NCBI GenBank assembly: GCA_035490315.1
Contig: DATHET010000169.1
Coordinates: 1 to 20,187 of the forward strand
DNA from: JADJQU01 sp035490315
GTDB lineage: Bacteria > Planctomycetota > UBA1135 > GCA-002686595
Length of the DNA: 20,187 bases
Reading direction: 5' to 3'
The notes under the pieces are model-generated. The model was given only the letters and a program-made list of their open reading frames with translations, was not told where the DNA came from and did no database searches. Each line of letters opens with the position of its first letter. Positions within the stretch are counted from its first letter, which is position 1. The position numbers and the translations under genes were made by a program. Shown here piece by piece: positions 14,289-20,187 of the stretch.

Positions 14289-15242
14289 TCAGTGGGCTTC
14301 CTGGAGCTCGAGCCAGCGCTCCGCGTCGATCGCGGCCATGCAACCCATGCCCGCCGCCGTCACCGCCTGGCGGTAGACCTTGTCGGCCACGTCGCCGGCG
14401 GCGAACACGCCCTCGATCGAGGTGTACGAGCCGTTGTGGACGCGGATGTAGCCGACCTCGTCCATGTCGAGCAGGCCCTTGAAGATGTCGGAATTCGGCC
14501 GGTGACCGATCGCGATGAAGATGCCCTCGGTCGGGACCTCGTTGTAGTCCTTGGTCCTCGTGTTGAGCAGCTTGACCGCGCGCACCTTGCCCTTGTCCCC
14601 GGCGAGGATGTCGATCACCTCGCGGTTGAGCAGCCATTCGATCTTCGGATTCTTGCGCGCGCGCTCGAGCATGATCTTCGAGGCGCGGAAACTCTCGCTG
14701 CGGTGCACGACGGTGACCTTGGCCGCGTGACGCGTCAGGAACATCGCCTCTTCCATCGCCGTGTCGCCCGCGCCGACGATCATGACCTCGCGATTCTTGA
14801 AGAAGGCTCCGTCGCAGGTGGCGCAGGCGGACACGCCGTGGCCCATCAAGAGCGATTCATTGGGCAGGCCGAGCAGCTTGGCGCTGGCGCCGGTCGCGAT
14901 GATCACCGCGTTCGCGTGGAACGTGTCGAAGTCGCTCTTCAGCTCGAAAGGCCGCTTGGAGAAATCGACCGAGACGATCTGCTCGAACTTGATCTCGGTG
15001 CCGAAGCGCTCCGCCTGGGCCTTGAAGTCCTCCATCATCCGCGGCCCGAGCACGCCGTCGCGGTAGCCCGGATAGTTCTCGACGTCGGTCGTGATCGTCA
15101 GCTGCCCGCCGGGCTGCATGCCCTCGAACAGCAGCGGCGAGAGGTTGGCGCGCGCCGCGTAGATCGCCGCGGTGTAGCCGGCGGGACCCGAGCCGATGAT
15201 GATGAGGTCGCGGACGTTGGTCATGGGGAACGTGGAAGGCAT
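14289..15242 (-). CDS. trxB: Thioredoxin-disulfide reductase
   Basis: The protein has 317 residues, typical of the low-Mr bacterial enzyme that passes electrons from NADPH through FAD and a redox disulfide to thioredoxin. The FAD motif is IIIGSGPAGYTAAIYAAR (GSGPAG at 17-22). The redox centre is CATC (Cys140/Cys143) in SACATCDGAFF. The NADPH motif is VGAGDTAMEEAMFL followed by VVHRSESFRAS. The C-terminal FAD motif is GVFAAGDVADKVYRQAVTAAG. All catalytic elements are intact. The start at 15242 is preferred because AGAAGG lies just before it; an internal ATG at codon 7 (15224) has no ribosome-binding site. It heads the minus-strand run that continues into the SDR and glycosyltransferase genes. 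Confidence 0.97.
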   Translation of the reverse strand: MPSTFPMTNVRDLIIIGSGPAGYTAAIYAARANLSPLLFEGMQPGGQLTITTDVENYPGYRDGVLGPRMMEDFKAQAERFGTEIKFEQIVSVDFSKRPFELKSDFDTFHANAVIIATGASAKLLGLPNESLLMGHGVSACATCDGAFFKNREVMIVGAGDTAMEEAMFLTRHAAKVTVVHRSESFRASKIMLERARKNPKIEWLLNREVIDILAGDKGKVRAVKLLNTRTKDYNEVPTEGIFIAIGHRPNSDIFKGLLDMDEVGYIRVHNGSYTSIEGVFAAGDVADKVYRQAVTAAGMGCMAAIDAERWLELQEAH

Positions 15243-15276
15243 GCGCCTTCTCTAGCCGACGTGTCGTGAATTCGCG

Positions 15277-15307
15277 AGTGTAGCCTCAGAGTTCCGCAGC
15301 CGTCCAA
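15277..15307 (-). promoter_or_regulatory. Weak promoter candidate for trxB
   Basis: Minus-strand TTGGAC (15302-15307) is followed after 19 bp by TACACT (15277-15282). The boxes are good but the spacing is 2 bp longer than ideal. It lies about 35 bp before the trxB start in the 102-bp divergent gap. No convincing promoter was seen for the opposite gene. Confidence 0.3.
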
Positions 15308-15344
15308 CCTCCCGCAGCTTCGCGCGAGTTGCTAGCGTGAGCCC

Positions 15345-16370
15345 GTGAAAAGCGAGGTCGAAATCCGCTGGCAGGCACGTCTCGAAGAGCTGTGCGCGCA
15401 GCTTCGAACGGCCGCGCGCGAGCGCATCGAGCAGGCCCTCGCGGGCGACGGCCTGGCGGAGCTCGCGCGGCCCCTGCGCGCCGGAGCTGGCGATGTGACC
15501 TTCGGAATCGATCAATGCGCCGAGGACGTGCTCGAGCGCTGGCTCGCGAGCACCGCCCGCCACGAGAACATTTCGCTCTTGACCGAGGACACGGGCTGGC
15601 TGCACCGCGGCCCGGGCGGCGGCGGAGTGCGCGAGCTTCCCGACTTCGATCACGGCGGCCCGCGCATCGCGATCGATCCGATCGACGGGACGCGCCACTT
15701 GATGACCGATATGCGCTCGGCCTGGAGCATCGTGTCCTTCGCGCCGCCGGGAAACCGCGAGCCGCGCATGGCCGATCTGACCTTGGGAATCGTGTCCGAG
15801 ATTCCCGATTCGCGCGCCGCCCGCTGGCGCGCGCTCTCCGCGATCCGCGGCCGCGGCGCGACGTTCCATGAGCGCGCGCTCGATTCGCAGGCGCTCTTTT
15901 CCGAGCGACGTCTGGACACGGGAGCCGACCAGCGCGCGGATCAGGGCTACTTCTCTTTTTTCCGCTACCTGCCCGCGCAGCGTCCCGCCCTGGCCGCGAT
16001 CGAAGCGCGCTTCTTCGAGCGCCTCGCGGAACACGAGAGCGCCGACGTGCGCGCCTGCTACGACGACCAGTACATCAGCTCCGGCGGCCAGCTCGCCCTC
16101 GTGAGCCTGGGCGTGTATCGCATGTGCACCGACCTGCGCGCTTTCCTGGGAGCGCGTCATCCCGAGATCCCGTCGGTCCCCACCCACCCCTACGACCTCG
16201 CCGGCGCCGTGCTCGTGGCGCGCGAGGCGGGCGCCGTGGTCGACGGGATCGGCGGCGAGACTTTGGACTTCCCGATCGACTGCACCACGCCGGTCAGCTT
16301 CGTTGCCTGGACCAACGCAGCGACCAAGCGGCGCCTCGAACCCCACTTCCGGGCCGCCCTGGGAAACTGA
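15345..16370 (+). CDS. Inositol-monophosphatase-family phosphatase
   Basis: The protein has 341 residues, longer than the usual 260-280. The Li+-sensitive Mg2+ phosphatase fold is shown by LLTEDTG (E81), the metal motif AIDPIDGTRHLM (D111, D114) and HPYDLAGAVLVAREAGAVV (D284), which matches the WDxAxG motif with Tyr in place of Trp. The extra length lies between the metal sites, in the segment with ADQGYFSFFRYLPAQ and RACYDDQYISSGGQL. Members hydrolyse inositol phosphates, fructose-1,6-bisphosphate, PAP or sugar phosphates; the altered middle makes the substrate uncertain. The GTG start is the first in frame after a stop and lacks a clear Shine-Dalgarno. The gene is divergent from trxB and convergent with the ABC permease gene. 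Confidence 0.82.
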   Translation: MKSEVEIRWQARLEELCAQLRTAARERIEQALAGDGLAELARPLRAGAGDVTFGIDQCAEDVLERWLASTARHENISLLTEDTGWLHRGPGGGGVRELPDFDHGGPRIAIDPIDGTRHLMTDMRSAWSIVSFAPPGNREPRMADLTLGIVSEIPDSRAARWRALSAIRGRGATFHERALDSQALFSERRLDTGADQRADQGYFSFFRYLPAQRPALAAIEARFFERLAEHESADVRACYDDQYISSGGQLALVSLGVYRMCTDLRAFLGARHPEIPSVPTHPYDLAGAVLVAREAGAVVDGIGGETLDFPIDCTTPVSFVAWTNAATKRRLEPHFRAALGN

Positions 16371-16515
16371 CCCGCATGATTGTGCTTTTTCCCGGCCCGG
16401 GCCGCGGAACAGGCTGGAAAAGCAGGGGCGGCGGCCGCGCGCGATCGCGCCTGACACAAGTCCGGCCGGGTCAAGGACTAGCGCGGTTCCTGCACAGCGA
16501 TGCGGGGCAGTTTCG
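16371..16515. other. Convergent intergenic region with short palindromes
   Basis: TGCTTTTTCC (16383-16392) is mirrored by GGAAAAGCA (16417-16425), allowing one bulge. Between them lies the palindrome CGGCCCGGGCCG (16393-16404), and further on GCGCGATCGCGC (16439-16450). These could fold into a shared terminator for the two converging genes. No ORF or RNA gene is seen here. Confidence 0.35.
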
Positions 16516-18204
16516 TCAGCGATCCCGCGCGACGTCGAAGCGCGAGAGCGCCCTGCCGCCGAGGTAGACCAGGAGAGCGCACTCCCCGAGCAGGACTGCG
16601 AGCGCCGCGCTGCTCGCGATCATGATCGCCATCTGCTCGGAGTACCCGATCCACTTCCGCGCATACCAGGCAAGGGCCACACCCGCGACGACCACACCTC
16701 CGACGATCAAGGTCGCCAGCACGCGCAGCAGCATCAGCACCATCGAGCGGCCGACCTGCTGGAGCATGCCCTCCTGTCCCGGCGTCAGGCGCACCGGCCA
16801 GACCAGGAACACGGCGTTGTCGATCGCGACCCAGCCGAGCACGGTCGGGATCACCAACGCGAGCACGCCGAGGACTTCGACCGGGAAACTGCCGGCGTAG
16901 GCTATGCGCGCGAGGATGGCGAGGATCACGAAGCCCGCGACGAGCACGACTTCCGGCAGGATCGTGGCGAGGAACACCTGCCAGCTGGCGATCGGCCAGG
17001 ACTTCACGACGTCCATGCGGTCGAGGTCCTCGCGGAAATCGAAGCGCAGGCCCGCGCACAGGTAAATCGTCCCGAAGGCGCCGATGATGATGCTCGCGCC
17101 GAGTGGGCTCGAGCGCGGATCGTTCTCGAACAGCTTGATCGTGGCCAGCACGAGCAGCAGCACCACCGCGCCCGAGATCATCAAGGTGCCGCGAGCCTTG
17201 CGCAGGATCGTGCCGGTCTTGCGCCAGGCGAGCGCGCCGAAGGGGCTGCGCCCGAACAACCACGGGACGCGCCAACCCGCGGCGCTGGAATCGGCCTTGC
17301 CCGCGGCGGCTCCGCCGGTTCCGCGGCGCAGGCGCGACAGGCGCCGCGCGACGTCGGCCGAGGTCTCGAGCGACAGCTCGCGGTAATCGATCGGGATGCG
17401 CACGCAGGCCTGGTAGAGGAGCCACCAGATCACGACGCACAAAGGCAGCAGCGCGAAGAACTGCGATGGGGAGGCGGAAGTGGCGAGAGTCGCCCAGGGC
17501 CACATCGGCAGGGTCAGAACGGAGATCACCGGCATCGTGGGGACGCGCTTGAACAGGTCCTGGGTCGATCCCGTTTCGAACGAGGACCCACCGCCGCTCG
17601 ATGGCGAGAATACGAAAGCCAGGATCAGAACGATTCCGAGCAGATTGACCGTGCGCAGCGCGCCCTTGGGAAGGCGCTGGATCCACCGATTCTCGACGTC
17701 GCCCGCGAACAGCGAGACCATCTGCGCGGCGAGCGGCAGCGTCATCCCGAGCAGGAACACGCCGACGAATCCGAAGGCCGGCACGGGCACGGAACGCGTC
17801 GCGACCAGCGCCATGAACACCGAGCCGAACAGGGATTTGCACAGCGAGATCCACAGCCTGTAGCGGATCACGTCGGAGCGCGAGACCGGCGCGGAGAACA
17901 GCAGCTCGATCTCCTCGCGCGGCAGGTACAGGCCGCGGAACGACAGGGCGCTGACCAGCGACATCACCGAGATCACCATGCCGAAGAAGCGCGCGGTCTC
18001 CGCGCTCATGACCGTGCGCGCTCCGCGCATGGAGCCGATGGAATTGCGCGCCAGGATGCTCCAGATCCACAGGGCGATCGCGCCGAAGCCGATCAGCGCC
18101 AGCACCACGCCCTGGCTCGTTTTCAAGCGCCGGACCTGCTTGCGCAGGATCCCGATGAACTTGCGCCGCGCGAGCAGTCGCAGCGCGGGGTGGCCGCCGA
18201 TCAC
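16516..18204 (-). CDS. ABC exporter permease subunit
   Basis: The 562-residue protein has about 13 hydrophobic segments. Seven lie in the first 300 residues (for example VVLALIGFGAIALWIWSIL and FALLPLCVVIWWLLYQACV). A charged cytoplasmic stretch follows (about 300-370, with LSRLRRG and LAWRKTGTILRKARG). A second group comes after it (ISGAVVLLLVLATIKLF to AALAVLLGECALLVYL). Such large two-part permeases pair with a single ATPase in exporters of unknown substrate; it resembles a fused ABC-2-type permease in layout. The GTG start overlaps the ATPase stop as GTGA, so translation is coupled. The segment YLPREEIELLFSAPVSRSD, shared by many such permeases, supports the family. The substrate is unknown. 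Confidence 0.85.
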   Translation of the reverse strand: MIGGHPALRLLARRKFIGILRKQVRRLKTSQGVVLALIGFGAIALWIWSILARNSIGSMRGARTVMSAETARFFGMVISVMSLVSALSFRGLYLPREEIELLFSAPVSRSDVIRYRLWISLCKSLFGSVFMALVATRSVPVPAFGFVGVFLLGMTLPLAAQMVSLFAGDVENRWIQRLPKGALRTVNLLGIVLILAFVFSPSSGGGSSFETGSTQDLFKRVPTMPVISVLTLPMWPWATLATSASPSQFFALLPLCVVIWWLLYQACVRIPIDYRELSLETSADVARRLSRLRRGTGGAAAGKADSSAAGWRVPWLFGRSPFGALAWRKTGTILRKARGTLMISGAVVLLLVLATIKLFENDPRSSPLGASIIIGAFGTIYLCAGLRFDFREDLDRMDVVKSWPIASWQVFLATILPEVVLVAGFVILAILARIAYAGSFPVEVLGVLALVIPTVLGWVAIDNAVFLVWPVRLTPGQEGMLQQVGRSMVLMLLRVLATLIVGGVVVAGVALAWYARKWIGYSEQMAIMIASSAALAVLLGECALLVYLGGRALSRFDVARDR

Positions 18205-19034
18205 GGGCCGCTCGCTCCGCCGCCGCCATCCGGGCCGCGGGTCCGTGGAGTCGAAGCGCCGAACATGCCGGCCTCGGGCCCGGCCTCGGTGACCTTGAGG
18301 AAGATTTCTTCCAGCGAGCCGCCCTCGATGCCGGTGATCGTCTCGCGCGCGTGCTGCAGCGTGCCGTCGAAGATCTTGCGGCCGCGGTCGAGGATCAGGA
18401 TGCGTGAGGCGAGCTCCTCGATCATTTCCAAGAGGTGCGAGGAGAGGATCACCGTGCTGCCTTCCGCGGCGAGCTCGGCGATCGCGCGCTTGGCCGAGCG
18501 GATCCCGCGCGGGTCCAAACCCGTCAAGGGCTCGTCGAGCAGCACCAGCCTCGGTCGCATCAGCCAGGCGCAGGCCAGGGCGAGCTTCTGGCGCATGCCG
18601 CGCGAGAGCTCGCCGCCCAGGGCGCGGCGTTTCTCGACCAGCTCGAAGCGCTCCAACAGGGCCTCGGAACGCACGCGCCAATCCGGAACCGAATACAGCG
18701 AGGCCGTGAACTCCATGTGCTCCTCGACCGTCAACGCGTCGAAGGGCTGGGGATCGTCGGGCACCCAGCACAGGCAGGACTTCGCCTGGGCCTCGTGGGT
18801 CATCACGTCGAAGCCGCAGACCAAGACGCGGCCTTCCTTCACCGGCAGGATCCCGACGATCGAGCGCAGGGTCGTGGTCTTGCCCGCCCCGTTGGGCCCG
18901 ACGAGGCCGAGAATCTCTCCGCGCTGGGCTTCGAAGGAGAGCCGATCGACCGCGGTGTGGTCGTCGTAGGCCTTGGTCAGGCCCTCGATGCGCAGCACCG
19001 GCGGCGGCGTCTCCCATGCGTTGGGCTCATTCAC
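18201..19034 (-). CDS. ABC exporter ATP-binding subunit
   Basis: The 277-residue nucleotide-binding protein powers the adjacent permease. It has Walker A GPNGAGKT (46-53), a Q-loop region reading WVPDDPQPF (Asp in the usual Gln place, common in this exporter type), signature LSRGMRQKLALA (143-154), Walker B LVLLDEP (163-169), D-loop GLD and H-loop His200 (SSHLLEM). The C-terminal tail (about 255-277) is Gly/Pro-rich and probably disordered. The GTG start is the only one compatible with the N-terminal fold; an ATG two bases inside it is out of frame. No clear promoter is visible in the 46 bp up to the hairpin at 19081-19119. Confidence 0.93.
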   Translation of the reverse strand: MNEPNAWETPPPVLRIEGLTKAYDDHTAVDRLSFEAQRGEILGLVGPNGAGKTTTLRSIVGILPVKEGRVLVCGFDVMTHEAQAKSCLCWVPDDPQPFDALTVEEHMEFTASLYSVPDWRVRSEALLERFELVEKRRALGGELSRGMRQKLALACAWLMRPRLVLLDEPLTGLDPRGIRSAKRAIAELAAEGSTVILSSHLLEMIEELASRILILDRGRKIFDGTLQHARETITGIEGGSLEEIFLKVTEAGPEAGMFGASTPRTRGPDGGGGASGP

Positions 19035-19080
19035 CTGGCCAGTGTCTCAAATCGAAGCGATCGATGGGAGTCACAGATGC

Positions 19081-19119
19081 GCGCAGGCCCGCGAGCGCTG
19101 AACGCTCGCGGGCCTGCGC
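19081..19119 (-). terminator. 17-bp perfect hairpin between the PilX-like and ABC genes
   Basis: 19081-19097 (GCGCAGGCCCGCGAGCG) and 19103-19119 are perfect reverse complements around the loop CTGAA. It lies about 55 bp after the stop of the PilX-like gene and 46 bp before the ABC ATPase start. No T-run follows on the minus strand. It is probably a terminator or a 3'-end stabiliser. Confidence 0.68.
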
Positions 19120-19172
19120 CGGGCGTGGCGGGCCGTGTGGTGACCCGCCGCGCGAAACTGCGCTCGCGCGGT

Positions 19173-20187
19173 CTACCAGCAGACCACGTCGACCGCGACC
19201 ACGGTCATCGGCGTGAAGGGCGGCAGGTTGGCGACCTGGTTGAACAGCGGGTCGTAACCCCAGAAGCGGTTCGGCGCCGAGTAGACGCCCGGCAGGCCCC
19301 ACTGGCCCGTCGCGAAGCGCGAAGGCCAGAAGTTGACGAACGATCCGTTGATCGTGCAGTTGACGCCCGCCCAGTTCTCGTGGAAGCGCGGGAAGTTCTC
19401 GAAGCCGCCCGAGTAGGTCGAGCCCGGAACCGTGTCCGTGTTGCCGGTGACGATCGCCATGTTGAAGGTCGTCGGCGCCGCGTTCGGGATCGAGCCCTTG
19501 GTCTTGGTTCCGTCCCAGTTGTTCGAGAGCAGGTTCACGGAGTCACCGATCACCGCGCAGCCCTTCTTGTTGACGATGTTGTAGTCGCCCTGGACGTAGA
19601 TCGGGCCGTCGCTGACCGCCGTGAGCTTCGTCGACAGGGCGCCGCCGTTGGTCATGTGCACGCCCTTGGCGTTCGTGCCCGTGCCCTTGCCGGCGCAGCC
19701 GAAGTACAAGAGCCCGTTGGCCGGCCACGAGCCGCTCATGTCGAGCAGGCCCATGTCGACGTGCAAGGTCTTCACCTTGGTCGTCGAGCCCGAGCTCCCG
19801 CCCGCCTGGCGCGCGTCGTAGATCCGCGACAGGGTCACGGCGCCAGCCGGGATGGTCGAGGTCACGTCGTTGTCGTTCGCGTCGTAGGCCTTCCACGAAG
19901 TGTGCGCCGCGTTGGCGATGATCGAGAGGTCGGCTTTCTCGTGGTAGAAGCCCTTGTCGTAGGTGCCCATGCCCGGCGTGAGCACGAAGTCGCTGCCGAC
20001 CTTCGTCCAGTTGCCGGTGCCCGAAGCCGCCGGCTCGAACATGTCGACCGATCCCAGGGGCGGAGGCGTCGCCGAGGACACGCCGTGCGCGGAATCCTTG
20101 ACGGTGCCGCCGCTTCCGTTCGCGTAGCCCGCGGGCTCCGACCAGTAATCCAGCGCGCCCGGTCCCCAGGGCAGCCAGTCGCCCGGG
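19173..20187 (-). CDS. PilX-like pilus/surface protein (5' partial)
   Basis: The frame is open to the right edge, so the start lies beyond the window; about 338 residues are visible. A GTG at 20081 is not the start, because coding-like sequence (DWLPWGPGALDYWSEPAGYA) continues upstream. Features include GPIYVQGDYNIVNKKGCAVI followed by GDSVNLLSNNW, then FHENW and CTINGSFVNFWPSRFATGQW, then YSAPNRFWGYDPLF and NLPPFTP before the C-terminal VVCW. This order resembles the C-terminal part of PilX-like type IV pilus assembly proteins, which are tip-associated minor pilins exported through the pilus system. The sequence is rich in Gly, Asn, Thr and Ser, as in extracellular beta-rich proteins. The defining N-terminal pilin helix cannot be seen. 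The family call rests on pattern memory. Confidence 0.65.
   Translation of the reverse strand, partial: PGDWLPWGPGALDYWSEPAGYANGSGGTVKDSAHGVSSATPPPLGSVDMFEPAASGTGNWTKVGSDFVLTPGMGTYDKGFYHEKADLSIIANAAHTSWKAYDANDNDVTSTIPAGAVTLSRIYDARQAGGSSGSTTKVKTLHVDMGLLDMSGSWPANGLLYFGCAGKGTGTNAKGVHMTNGGALSTKLTAVSDGPIYVQGDYNIVNKKGCAVIGDSVNLLSNNWDGTKTKGSIPNAAPTTFNMAIVTGNTDTVPGSTYSGGFENFPRFHENWAGVNCTINGSFVNFWPSRFATGQWGLPGVYSAPNRFWGYDPLFNQVANLPPFTPMTVVAVDVVCW

Noticed and set aside
20079..20081. GTG as the start of the PilX-like gene
   Set aside because: The same frame stays open with protein-like sequence to the window edge and no signal peptide follows the GTG.

Overview
The window is a GC-rich (roughly two-thirds G+C, estimated by eye), densely coded bacterial chromosome segment with two envelopes implied by its gene content: a Tat translocase subunit, an outer-membrane barrel-like protein and a pilus-type surface protein. 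The gene set best fits a member of the Planctomycetota. The pointers are a Rho with a long charged N-terminal extension, a TatC with an enlarged first periplasmic loop, a membrane-anchored coiled-coil protein ending in a BRCT-like domain, a sulfatase-superfamily enzyme and a PilX-like protein. The phylum is an inference from these features and was not searched. No phage, IS element, CRISPR array or recognisable defence locus is visible.

Layout, left end: a sulfatase/alkaline-phosphatase-superfamily gene (5' end outside the window) meets a tRNA-Gln(TTG) gene on the opposite strand only 4 bp away. Upstream of the tRNA on the minus strand lie cinA and tatC (6 bp apart, tatC first). A structured stretch follows (3776-3984) with a strong hairpin and a short tandem repeat derived from the 3' end of the next gene. 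That gene encodes a 423-residue membrane/coiled-coil/BRCT-like protein.

Centre: back-to-back promoter candidates (5350-5421) separate the BRCT gene from a plus-strand unit. This unit has a roughly 260-nt hairpin-rich leader, then coaE (dephospho-CoA kinase), rho (transcription terminator) and a GT4 glycosyltransferase. The GT4 stop codon forms the edge of an 87-bp perfect palindrome (42-bp arms, 3-nt loop). Next comes a minus-strand run, in transcription order: trxB, an SDR oxidoreductase, a GT4 glycosyltransferase fused to a long coiled coil, a GT2 glycosyltransferase (GTGA overlap) and a barrel-like outer-membrane protein. It looks like a redox-plus-surface-glycan neighbourhood.

Right end: an inositol-monophosphatase-family gene is divergent from trxB and convergent with a two-gene ABC exporter (ATPase then permease, GTGA overlap). 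A 17-bp perfect hairpin then separates the ABC genes from a PilX-like pilus/surface protein gene that runs off the window. The prominent hairpins between genes lack a following T-run, so termination here may depend on hairpin strength or on Rho, whose gene is in this window.
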